A stretch of DNA of 7,532 nt from UBA1444 sp964601085 (GCA_964601085.1 CAZRLN010000089.1:1-7532), one strand, 5' to 3'. Counted from the first letter of the stretch, positions 1-6,300 are shown. Notes: generated by a model not told the origin, from the sequence alone. Translations and numbers: made by a program.

Positions 1-1
1 G

Positions 2-454
2 GGAAAGTCGAGAGCCTTTTGGCATATTGTCAGCATTGGCGCCGATGATTCAAAATACGAAAAATTACCGTGTGCAGGCGACCCGGCTGCGGCATTTTGC
101 ACCTATCAATGCGATCCGGATCATGAGGAAAACTTTTTGCGAGAAGAAAACAGCATCCCTTGTTGTTTTCGCGCCTGTCGAATCAGGTGGATTAGAGAAA
201 TTCTCAATTTGGCAAATGAAAATCCTCCAATGCCTTTGCTGCGGGTGTGGAAGCAAAGAAATCAGAGGACGGGTGAAAACAATCTCCTAATCCGGTTCAC
301 GGAAAATGAGGTTGATTATGTTGTTATTTTTCGGGTTTGTTATAAACACGGCGATATTTATATGTATCAGTTGATGACGGCTTATCCGGTGGTGTTGCCC
401 GGATACAAGCGACGCTTTGATAAAGAGTATGAAAACTATTGCCGAAAAAAATAA
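2..454 (+). CDS. Unrecognised cysteine-rich protein, 3' part; possible BECR-like nuclease toxin
   Basis: The frame is open from the first full codon at position 2 to a TAA at 452-454, giving 150 residues with no stop, so the gene begins upstream of the window. An internal ATG at 137 exists, but the residues before it (FWHIVSIG near the left edge, then a stretch with Cys 24, 33, 37, 54, 55 and 59) read like protein, so I treat the whole frame as coding. The C-terminal third alternates beta-like segments: LLIRFTENEVDYVVIFRV, a short turn, then IYMYQLMTAYPVVLPGYKRR and a charged tail KEYENYCRKK. The 'TAYPV' strand followed by a basic tail is reminiscent of BECR-fold RNases (barnase/EndoU/colicin E5/RelE-like phage toxins), but I cannot name a family or assign catalytic residues. 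Its end overlaps the next gene by 26 bp. Base composition is lower in GC than the transporter genes, consistent with an acquired segment. Existence as a gene is fairly likely; function is a guess. Confidence 0.6.
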   Translation, partial: GKSRAFWHIVSIGADDSKYEKLPCAGDPAAAFCTYQCDPDHEENFLREENSIPCCFRACRIRWIREILNLANENPPMPLLRVWKQRNQRTGENNLLIRFTENEVDYVVIFRVCYKHGDIYMYQLMTAYPVVLPGYKRRFDKEYENYCRKK

Positions 455-682
455 GGCCGGACCTCGGTCGGAGGCCCGGATTCTCCTTCTACCATGGGTA
501 GATGAGCTACTTTCATTATAGATGGATTGCAGGTCGCTGTCAATCGTGCGAAGTGCCTCAGCGTGGAGATATGCAATGTTGAGACTGCGGAAGCGTATCG
601 AATTCTGCAGCGGATGGTGGATAGAGGCGACCTGGAATTGGTGGGCAAAGGACGATACGCTTATTATCAAGTCCGGCAATGA
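429..682 (+). pseudogene. Small winged-helix-like protein gene, apparently frameshifted
   Basis: An ATG at 429-431, inside the 3' end of the upstream gene, opens a 30-residue frame beginning MKTIAEKNKAGPRSEARILL and ending at TAG 519-521. The frame one base back is open from 506 to TGA 680-682. It encodes a convincing winged-helix C-terminus with the segments TAEAYRILQRMVDRGDLELV and GKGRYAYYQVRQ. This is a recognition-helix-like stretch followed by the two-strand wing typical of MarR-type or antitoxin-type DNA-binding domains. Neither part is a complete protein alone: the second half has only TTG (527) or GTG (563) as possible starts, with no well-spaced ribosome binding site. Joining them with a -1 shift between 506 and 521 gives about 84 residues, as if one base had been lost. 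I infer a small DNA-binding regulator or antitoxin coupled to the upstream gene, now probably inactivated. A sequencing error is the main alternative. Confidence 0.45.
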
Positions 683-688
683 TGCCAC

Positions 689-786
689 TGCGTTGCCGTG
701 CGTTGATGTGTGCGTTAACCGCCTGAAAGTGGCGTGATACCGGCGATTTCAAAATCGCTGTGATGCGTTTGCCGTGCGTTGGGGTG
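689..786. repeat. Imperfect direct repeat pair
   Basis: The 13-base core TTGCCGTGCGTTG occurs at 693-705 and again at 769-781, 76 bp apart. Each copy is preceded by TGCG, with a one-base length difference. The flanks are also partly alike: TGATGTG after the first copy, TGGGGTG after the second. The two copies bracket the non-coding DNA between the decayed small gene and the promoter of the creatininase-family gene. They could be paired regulator sites or scars of an element. No function can be assigned from the sequence. Confidence 0.4.
743..758. promoter_or_regulatory. Short perfect dyad, operator-like
   Basis: GCGATTT and AAATCGC form perfect 7-base arms around a central CA. The spacing is too tight for a 7-bp RNA hairpin, so a protein-binding site is the more natural reading. 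It lies between the two direct repeats and about 125 bp upstream of the likely promoter of the creatininase-family gene. It may be chance. Confidence 0.25.
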
Positions 787-844
787 CGGAAAATATCAAA
801 AAAACAGCAGCCGGGAAAAGGATGCAGTACGTGTCGGCGCTGCG

Positions 845-858
845 CACAAGTGCTTGTG
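845..858. promoter_or_regulatory. Palindromic operator candidate over the -35 region
   Basis: CACAAG and CTTGTG are perfect 6-base arms separated by TG. The right arm covers the first five bases of the likely -35 hexamer TTGTGA (854-859). A dimeric regulator bound here would block RNA polymerase, so this is a plausible repressor site controlling the amidohydrolase and perhaps the transporter genes behind it. No regulator gene for it is visible in the window. Confidence 0.4.
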
Positions 859-887
859 AACAATGGACGGTCATAGTAATATATAAT
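854..887 (+). promoter_or_regulatory. Sigma-70/sigma-A type promoter for the creatininase-family gene
   Basis: A TTGTGA hexamer at 854-859 and TAATAT at 877-882 are 17 bp apart, giving a reasonable housekeeping promoter. A perfect TATAAT follows at 882-887 but lacks a good -35 at standard spacing, so the exact -10 is uncertain. The surrounding stretch 871-900 is markedly AT-rich compared with everything downstream. Transcription would begin around 890-895, leaving a leader of about 30 bases before the ATG at 925, too short for a riboswitch. Confidence 0.5.
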
Positions 888-924
888 ATGTGATTTTATT
901 TTGGAACAGGAGTGAACGGAAAGT

Positions 925-1692
925 ATGAGTGTTTGGCTGCAGGATTGCAGTTGGCGGGAGCTGGATGAACAGCGGCAGGCCGCCAAAAACGTCGTAATCA
1001 TTCCGGTGGGCAGTACGGAGCAGCATGGCAACCATTTACCGCTCGGCACGGACACCATGGTGGCGATGCTGTTAGCGGAGGATGCCGCCCAGGAAACCGG
1101 CGTGGTCGTCGCGCCGCCGCTGTGGTTCGGCTGGAGTCCGCATCACATGGTGCTGCCGGGGACGATCACCATCCGCCCGGAAATTCTGACGGAACTTCTC
1201 TATGACGTCATCCAGTCGCTTCAGTCGCATGGGTTTCGCAAATTCATCGTGATCAACGGCCACCGCATCGTCAACATTTCCTGGATGCAGTTGAGCGCCG
1301 AGCGGGCGCAGCGGCAGCTGGGAGTCAAGGTGGTGCTGTTCGATCCCGCCTACATGTCGAAGGAACTGGTCGCGAAGATTGGCTTCGGGCCGGTGGGACA
1401 TTCGGAAGAGATCGAGACTTCGCAGATTCTCTACAAGCGCCCGGACCTGGTCCATATGGAAAAGGCCGTCGACAACCCGGTGGTTCCGCACGAGCTGTAT
1501 TCGGTCGATCCTTGCTTTGCCGGCGACACGCTTTGCTACGTGCCGAGCACGGCGGCCGACCAGAAAAAGGCGGTGGAACTGGCCGGCGGGACGACGGGAT
1601 CGCCCAGCAAATCGTGCCCGGAAAAAGGCAAAGTCTATCATGAGTATCTGGTCGCCAATCTGGTCAAAGTAATCCGGCAGCTGCAAAAGTAG
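925..1692 (+). CDS. Creatininase-family metal-dependent amidohydrolase
   Basis: The protein has 255 residues, a normal length for the creatininase (creatinine amidohydrolase) family of cytoplasmic enzymes that hydrolyse cyclic or linear amide bonds using one or two divalent metals. Visible family motifs are GSTEQHGNHLPLGTD at 29-43 (E32, H34 and D43 as expected metal ligands), FGWSPHHMVLPGTITI at 68-83, NGHRIVN at 111-117 (H113) and GHSEEIETS at 158-166. The third motif departs from the usual NGHGGN: R-I-V replaces the small residues, and it also lacks the glutamate found two residues after the histidine in true creatininase. Substrate is therefore uncertain, and creatinine itself is unlikely. 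The ATG has AGGAG at 908-912, rather far away, with a GGAAAG closer by. It is the first gene of the cluster, 37 bp ahead of the transporter's binding-protein gene. That spacing suggests co-transcription and a cytoplasmic role in processing the imported compound. Confidence 0.88.
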   Translation: MSVWLQDCSWRELDEQRQAAKNVVIIPVGSTEQHGNHLPLGTDTMVAMLLAEDAAQETGVVVAPPLWFGWSPHHMVLPGTITIRPEILTELLYDVIQSLQSHGFRKFIVINGHRIVNISWMQLSAERAQRQLGVKVVLFDPAYMSKELVAKIGFGPVGHSEEIETSQILYKRPDLVHMEKAVDNPVVPHELYSVDPCFAGDTLCYVPSTAADQKKAVELAGGTTGSPSKSCPEKGKVYHEYLVANLVKVIRQLQK

Positions 1693-1729
1693 GCGCCGGT
1701 TCCGCAAGATAAAAAAGAAAGGTGGGTTC

Positions 1730-2896
1730 ATGTTGTTCCAACGCAAAAAAATTACCGCCCTGTTTGTCATGCTCTGTATGCTCGTCGCCGGCGCTTTCGC
1801 GCTCAGCGGTTGCGGCGGCGGCGGAAGTTCGCAGAAAGTCCTGAAAATCGGTGTGGTCGGTCCGGAATCGGGCGGCGCGGCGCAACTCGGCCAGGGCCAG
1901 CGCAAAGCCGTCCAGATGGCGGTCGACGAAATCAACGCCAAGAAACTGGCGGGAGACTGGAAACTGGAAGTGTTCTTCGAAGATGACGAAGGCAATCCGA
2001 CCAAGTCCGCCAGCGCTACGAACAAGCTCATCCAGCAGTCGCAGGTGAGCGTGATTATCGGCGCGATCCACAGCTCGGCGACTTTGGCGGATATGGTCGT
2101 CACTGCGCGGGCGGGGCTGCCGCAGCTGACGGCGGGCTCGACCGGCACGTCGATCACCGAGCAGGGCAACAAGTGGATCTTCCGGACGGCGGTCAACGAC
2201 GGCTTCCAGGCCAATGCCCTGATGAAGTACGCGAAAGACGTGCTGAAGATCAAAAAGGTCGCCACCTTCACGGCGGCCGACGACTACGGCCAAAGCGGCG
2301 CCAAGCTGCTGGAGGCGGCGGCGCAGCGCGAAGGGCTGCAGCTGGTGGCCAAGCCAACCTACAATAACGGCGACAAGGACTTCAAGCCGCAACTGCTGAC
2401 GATCAAGGACGGCGGCGCCGAAGGCATTTTCATGTGGGGGTTGTATCAGGACGCGGCGCTGATCGGCAAACAGGCGCGCCAATTGGGAATCAACGCGCAG
2501 TTGTTCGGCGCGTCGGGCATGGCGGCCCAGAAGCTGATCGAACTCGGCGGCGATGCCGTGCAGGGTTTGATCCTCACCCAGACTTTCCTGCCGGATTCGC
2601 CGGACGCGAAAGTCAACGAGTTTGTGTCCAAGTACAAGGAAAAGTACAAGGAAAACCCGATTCCGCACGCGGCGCAGGCGTATGACACCGTCTATATCCT
2701 CGCCGACGCGGTGAAGAAAGCCAATGGAGTGAAACCGGACGCCCTGCGGGATGCGATCGCCAAGACCAGCGGACTGAAGCTGGTAACGGGCAGCCCGAAA
2801 TTCAACGACAAAGGGGACGACATCGGCAAGAACCTGTTGGTCACCGTGATCAAGGGAACCAAATTTGAACTGATCAAAACCGTTCCGACCAATTAA
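1730..2896 (+). CDS. livK: ABC transporter substrate-binding lipoprotein, branched-chain amino acid type
   Basis: The 388-residue protein opens with a basic start (QRKK) and a hydrophobic stretch at about 8-25. A lipobox LSGC follows at 25-28, with Cys28 as the lipidated residue, and then a glycine/serine linker. It should be a membrane-anchored extracytoplasmic receptor. The rest is a type I periplasmic-binding fold (Peripla_BP_6, LivJ/LivK group): KIGVVGPESGG near 39-49, VDEIN at 65-69, GAIHSSATLADM at 111-122 and LTAGSTGTSIT at 133-143. The serine and threonine residues in the last two segments correspond to positions that hold the amino-acid backbone in LivJ. DDYGQSGA in the hinge region also fits the family. 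The ribosome binding site AAAGGTGG (1718-1725) precedes ATG 1730. The permease and ATPase genes follow after a hairpin. Family is certain, but this fold also binds urea, short amides and aromatic acids, so the ligand is not settled. Confidence 0.93.
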   Translation: MLFQRKKITALFVMLCMLVAGAFALSGCGGGGSSQKVLKIGVVGPESGGAAQLGQGQRKAVQMAVDEINAKKLAGDWKLEVFFEDDEGNPTKSASATNKLIQQSQVSVIIGAIHSSATLADMVVTARAGLPQLTAGSTGTSITEQGNKWIFRTAVNDGFQANALMKYAKDVLKIKKVATFTAADDYGQSGAKLLEAAAQREGLQLVAKPTYNNGDKDFKPQLLTIKDGGAEGIFMWGLYQDAALIGKQARQLGINAQLFGASGMAAQKLIELGGDAVQGLILTQTFLPDSPDAKVNEFVSKYKEKYKENPIPHAAQAYDTVYILADAVKKANGVKPDALRDAIAKTSGLKLVTGSPKFNDKGDDIGKNLLVTVIKGTKFELIKTVPTN

Positions 2897-2905
2897 CGAG
2901 CTGTT

Positions 2906-2947
2906 GCCGGTTCCCGGACGGTTTTTGCCGGGAACCGGCTTTCTTTA
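2906..2947 (+). terminator. Strong intercistronic hairpin, terminator or attenuator
   Basis: GCCGGTTCCCGG (2906-2917) pairs perfectly over 12 bp with CCGGGAACCGGC (2928-2939) around a 10-base loop, followed by TTTCTTT. It starts nine bases after the stop codon of the binding-protein gene and ends 25 bases before the LivH start. No clear promoter fits in the space after it. A partly read-through terminator or mRNA-stabilising stem is therefore likely, keeping the binding protein in excess over the membrane complex, as is common in ABC importer operons. Confidence 0.8.
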
Positions 2948-2972
2948 TTCAGGATAACGAGGGGAGCCCGCT

Positions 2973-3842
2973 ATGCAGTATTTTTTGAACGGTTTGCCGC
3001 TCGGCGCGATTTATGCGCTGGTGGCGTTGAGTTACAGCCTGATCTATGCTTCGTCCGGCGTCCTGAACTGGTCGCAGGGCGATATGGTAATGCTGGGCGC
3101 GTATATTGGCTTTACTTTGCTGCAGGTGCTGCATTTCGGCTTTGCACCGTCGCTGCTCATCGCCATGGCAACGGTCGGCTTGGTTGGCGTCGTGGTGCAG
3201 CGCTGTATTTTGCGCCCCTTGCGGGAGCGGCAGGCGCCGCCGATCAATGTGGTGATCGCCACGCTGGGCGTCGCCATCATCGCCCGCAACATCGCCCTGG
3301 TCATCTGGGGCCCGGACGCGCAGAACTTTCCCTCGCCGGTGAGCACCGACCCGATTACGATCGGCGTCCTGAACATCACGGCGATGGATCTGCTGATTGT
3401 CGTCGCCGGGATCGGCCTGATGCTGTTCCTGCATTTCTTTTTGCAGCGGAGCAAGGAGGGCAAGGCGCTCCGGGCGGTGGCGCAGGACCGTTACGCGGCG
3501 ATTTTGATGGGGGTCGATACCGATCGCAGCGATGCCGTGGCTTTTGCCGCCAGCGCTGGCTTGGGGGCCGCCGCGGGGATTCTGGTCGCGCCGATTTTCT
3601 TTGTTACGTTCAACATGGGCGCGGGCCTCGGCCTGAAAGGCTTCGTGGCCGCGGTGATTGGCGGGCTGGGCAGCATTCCCGGCGCCATTGCCGGCGGATT
3701 TTTTCTGGGGATTCTGGAAGCGGTGGCCGGGGGGAAAATCAGCTCCGGTTATCGCGACGCCATTACTTTTGCGCTGCTGATCCTCGTTTTGTGGCTGAAG
3801 CCCTCCGGGCTGTTCATCCGCAAAGCGCGGCAGAAAGTTTAA
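2973..3842 (+). CDS. livH: Branched-chain amino acid-type ABC transporter permease LivH
   Basis: The 289-residue integral membrane protein has about eight hydrophobic segments and the hallmarks of LivH. The N-terminus LNGLPLGAIYALVALSYSLI is followed by GVLNWSQGDMVMLGAY (LivH proteins usually have N-x-A/S-x-G-D/E here). The cytoplasmic coupling loop SKEGKALRAVAQDRYAAILM starts at residue 160, where the ATPases would dock. Near the C-terminus comes GLKGFVAAVIGGLGSIPGAI. It should form the membrane channel as a heterodimer with the next gene product. The ATG has a strong GAGGGGAG at 2959-2966, and length is typical for LivH. It is separated from the binding-protein gene by the hairpin, and from the LivM gene by only 13 bp, so translational coupling with LivM is likely. 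Confidence 0.95.
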   Translation: MQYFLNGLPLGAIYALVALSYSLIYASSGVLNWSQGDMVMLGAYIGFTLLQVLHFGFAPSLLIAMATVGLVGVVVQRCILRPLRERQAPPINVVIATLGVAIIARNIALVIWGPDAQNFPSPVSTDPITIGVLNITAMDLLIVVAGIGLMLFLHFFLQRSKEGKALRAVAQDRYAAILMGVDTDRSDAVAFAASAGLGAAAGILVAPIFFVTFNMGAGLGLKGFVAAVIGGLGSIPGAIAGGFFLGILEAVAGGKISSGYRDAITFALLILVLWLKPSGLFIRKARQKV

Positions 3843-3855
3843 GGGGGAGCGGCGC

Positions 3856-4824
3856 ATGAAAACATTGCTTTCCCGAAAACCGCTGCTGTTGGCGGCGCTG
3901 TTCGTCGCCCTCGCGTTGATTCCCCAGGTGGTCAGCAACCGCTATTATCTGCATATGATCAATCTGGCCGGGATTTATACGCTGATCACCATCGGCCTGA
4001 ATATATTGGCCGGCTACACCGGGCAGGTCTCCATGGGGCAGGCGGGCTATTTCGCCATCGGCGCCTATGCCGCCTCGCTGCTGATGCTGAACCTGAAAGT
4101 ATCCTTCTGGCTGGCTTTGGTGGCGGCCATTCTGATGAGCGCCGTATTCGGCGGGATTGTCGGCGTGCCGGCGATGAAGTTGTCCGGGCCGTACCTGGTG
4201 CTGGCCACGGTGGGGTTTGGCGAAATCATCCGCCTCGTGATTTTGAACTGGCAGCCGGTGACGAAAGGCGCCGCCGGACTGACCGGCATCCCGCTGCCCG
4301 AACTGGGGAGTTTCCGGATCATGTCCGAAACGGACTTCTTCTATCTGATTTTCGGCTTTGTCCTCCTCGGCGCGTATGTGGCCCACCGGCTGACCCAATC
4401 CAAGATCGGCCGGACCTTCTCGGCGATTCGCGAGGATGAGCTGGCGGCGGAGGCCATGGGCGTACCCGTGAACCGCTACAAAATCTGGGCGTTCATCATC
4501 AGCGCCATCTATGCCGGCTTGGCCGGCGCGCTGTACGGAACATTCTCCGGCGTGGCCAGCCCGGACAATTTCACGTTCGACGACTCGGTCGGGTTCCTGT
4601 GCATGTCGGTCATCGGCGGCAACCGCACCATCGGCGGGGCGGTCATCGGCGCGTTCATGCTGACGTTCCTGTCGGAGGCGCTGCGCGCGTTTCAGGCCTT
4701 CCGGCTCGTGATTTACGGCGCCATTTTGATCTTCACGGTGATTTACATGCCGCAGGGGCTGGCGGGCTTGTTCGGGCGCTGGCCGGCAAAAGGTTTCGGC
4801 GCCGGCGGGAGGGACAGCAAATGA
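3856..4824 (+). CDS. livM: Branched-chain amino acid-type ABC transporter permease LivM
   Basis: The 322-residue polytopic membrane protein is the partner permease of LivH. A short cytoplasmic N-terminus leads into the first hydrophobic segment (about 9-24). The LivM signature follows: GLNILAGYTGQVSMGQAGYF, then AIGAYAASLL. The coupling loop SKIGRTFSAIREDELAAEAM begins at residue 182, and VIGGNRTIGGAVIGAFM lies near the end. The last motif normally reads GG-x-GT-x-x-G, so the asparagine-arginine here is a small deviation. Start ATG 3856 is preceded by GGGGGAG at 3843-3849. Length is ordinary for Firmicutes LivM; the enterobacterial protein is longer at the N-terminus. Its TGA overlaps the ATG of the LivG gene as ATGA (4821-4824), an arrangement that favours translational coupling and equal subunit supply. 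Confidence 0.95.
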   Translation: MKTLLSRKPLLLAALFVALALIPQVVSNRYYLHMINLAGIYTLITIGLNILAGYTGQVSMGQAGYFAIGAYAASLLMLNLKVSFWLALVAAILMSAVFGGIVGVPAMKLSGPYLVLATVGFGEIIRLVILNWQPVTKGAAGLTGIPLPELGSFRIMSETDFFYLIFGFVLLGAYVAHRLTQSKIGRTFSAIREDELAAEAMGVPVNRYKIWAFIISAIYAGLAGALYGTFSGVASPDNFTFDDSVGFLCMSVIGGNRTIGGAVIGAFMLTFLSEALRAFQAFRLVIYGAILIFTVIYMPQGLAGLFGRWPAKGFGAGGRDSK

Positions 4825-5609
4825 CGGATTCCGGATTTTTGAGCATCGACGGCATTTCCAAGCGCTTCGGCGGCTTGCAGGCGCTCGACGATATCACGAT
4901 TCATGTGGGAAAAGGGACGATTCACGGCATTATCGGCCCCAACGGCGCGGGCAAGACGACCCTGTTCAATGTGATTACCGGCATGTTCGGCGCCGACCGG
5001 GGCGAAATCCGCCTGGAAGGGGTGGCGCTGCCGTGGCAGAAGCCGCACAAACTCGTGCCGATGGGGATCGCCCGCACTTTCCAGAACATCCGCCTGTTCA
5101 AGAGCATGACCGTGCTTGAGAACGTGCTGATCGGCCAGCACATCCATACGCCGACGCCGGTGTTGTCAATCATTTTGAATGGGCCGGCGGCGAAGCGCGG
5201 TGAAGAAGCGGCCGAGCTGGCGGCGCGGGAAGCCTTGGCGTTTGTCGGCTTGGAGTCGAAGGCCGACGAAATCGTGAAGAACCTCGCCTACGGGCAGCAA
5301 CGGCTGGTGGAATTCGCCCGGGCTCTGGCGGCGAAGCCGAAGATCATCCTGCTGGATGAACCGGCGGCCGGCATGAATCCCACCGAGAAGGCGAACCTGC
5401 TGAAAATCATCACCCGCCTGAAAGAGCAAGGGTTTACCATCGTTTTAATCGAGCATGACATGAAGCTGGTCATGAATATTTGCGATACGATCGCCGTATT
5501 GGACCACGGGAAAAAGATCGTCGAAGGCCAGCCGGAGTATGTCCGGACCCACCCGGAAGTGATCCGGGCGTACTTGGGAGGAGGGGACCACGGTCGTGTT
5601 GGAGCTTAG
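4821..5609 (+). CDS. livG: Branched-chain amino acid-type ABC transporter ATPase LivG
   Basis: This is a 262-residue cytoplasmic ATP-binding subunit. Walker A is GPNGAGKTT at 39-47, the Q-loop glutamine is Q88 in ARTFQNIRLF, the ABC signature is LAYGQQRLVE at 155-164, Walker B runs into LLDEPAAGMNP at 177-187, and the switch histidine is H212 in IEHDM. The ARTFQN-R-F motif and the short insert after ENVLIGQH are characteristic of LivG rather than LivF. I place the start at ATG 4821, overlapping the LivM stop. It has GGAGG at 4808-4812 with correct spacing and matches the usual LivG N-terminus; the frame continues upstream to 4599, but that part is antisense-like shadow over LivM. It ends with a short GGGDHGRVGA tail that overlaps the start of the LivF gene by 14 bp. 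With LivF it powers uptake through LivHM. Confidence 0.95.
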   Translation: MTDSGFLSIDGISKRFGGLQALDDITIHVGKGTIHGIIGPNGAGKTTLFNVITGMFGADRGEIRLEGVALPWQKPHKLVPMGIARTFQNIRLFKSMTVLENVLIGQHIHTPTPVLSIILNGPAAKRGEEAAELAAREALAFVGLESKADEIVKNLAYGQQRLVEFARALAAKPKIILLDEPAAGMNPTEKANLLKIITRLKEQGFTIVLIEHDMKLVMNICDTIAVLDHGKKIVEGQPEYVRTHPEVIRAYLGGGDHGRVGA

Positions 5610-6300
5610 GAATATAACGGCAGGATATGGCGCGACCGAAGTGTTGCACGGTTTGTCGCTGACGGCGGAAGAAGGGAAGATCACCACGCTGATCGGCGGC
5701 AACGGCGCGGGCAAGACCACGACGCTCAACTGCATCGCCGGCGTTCTGAAAACGACCGGCGGCCAGATTCTATGGCGCGGCCAGGATCTCACCAAGCTGC
5801 GGACGACGGAGATCGTGCGCCTGGGCATCGCCCTGATTCCCGAGGGGCGGCATGTGTTCCCGGGAATGACGGTCGGCGAAAATCTGGAGATGGGGGCTTA
5901 CAGCCGCAAAGACAAGGCGGGAATCCGCCGCGATTTCGAGTGGGTGCTGCAACTGTTCCCGAAAATGAACGTCCGGCTCAAGCAATTGGCGGGAACCCTG
6001 TCCGGCGGCGAGCAGCAGATGCTGGCGGTCGGCCGGGCGCTGATGGCGAATCCGGAGCTGGTGCTGATGGACGAGCCGTCGATGGGCCTGGCGCCGATCG
6101 TGGTCGAAGAGGTCTTCAACGTGATCCGGCAGATCCAGCAGATGGGCAAAACGATTCTGCTCGTCGAACAGAACGCGACGCTGGCGCTGGGCATCGCCCA
6201 CAACGCCTATGTGATCGAGCTGGGCGCGATCGTGCTGTCGGGAACGGGCGAAAGTCTGCTGAAAAACCCGGAGGTCGAAAAAGCTTATCTGGGACTGTAG
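5596..6300 (+). CDS. livF: Branched-chain amino acid-type ABC transporter ATPase LivF
   Basis: This 234-residue ATPase is a typical LivF in length. It shows Walker A GGNGAGKTT at 34-42, the LivF-type Q-loop region IPEGRHVFPGMTV at 81-93, signature LSGGEQQML at 135-143 and Walker B VLMDEPSMGLAP at 156-167. The VEQN motif at 190-193 puts glutamine where most ABC ATPases have the switch histidine, which is normal for LivF. It pairs with LivG as an asymmetric ATPase dimer. The start is a GTG at 5596, inside the LivG coding sequence, preceded by a very strong GGAGGAGGGG at 5577-5586. That signal and the family's M-L-E-L beginning decide the start over later codons. No convincing terminator hairpin follows the stop, so the downstream end of the operon is not marked. 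Confidence 0.95.
   Translation: MLELRNITAGYGATEVLHGLSLTAEEGKITTLIGGNGAGKTTTLNCIAGVLKTTGGQILWRGQDLTKLRTTEIVRLGIALIPEGRHVFPGMTVGENLEMGAYSRKDKAGIRRDFEWVLQLFPKMNVRLKQLAGTLSGGEQQMLAVGRALMANPELVLMDEPSMGLAPIVVEEVFNVIRQIQQMGKTILLVEQNATLALGIAHNAYVIELGAIVLSGTGESLLKNPEVEKAYLGL

Noticed and set aside
457..479. Hairpin CCGGACCTC / GAGGCCCGG right after the first gene, resembling a terminator
   Set aside because: It has an internal mismatch and no T tract, and it lies inside the likely coding part of the overlapping small gene.
455..515. tRNA-like look of the reverse strand (GTAGCTCATCTACC...)
   Set aside because: No acceptor stem, anticodon arm or T-arm GTTCRA can be placed around it; the resemblance is limited to a few bases.
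506..521. Programmed -1 ribosomal frameshift in the small gene
   Set aside because: The overlap contains no X-XXY-YYZ slippery heptamer in the right phase. A lost base or sequencing error is simpler.
1072..2271. Long reverse-strand open frame of 399 codons, and a similar one at 1664-2668
   Set aside because: They oppose two well-supported genes and encode arginine-rich, low-complexity protein typical of the shadow frame in GC-rich DNA.
2949..3938. Reverse-strand open frame of 329 codons over livH
   Set aside because: It is an antisense shadow rich in Gln, Arg, His and Asp with no recognisable domain, opposite a certain permease gene.
4599..4820. Upstream extension of the LivG frame from an earlier ATG
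   Set aside because: The added residues are His/Arg/Gly-rich shadow of LivM, while ATG 4821 has a good ribosome binding site and gives the normal LivG N-terminus.
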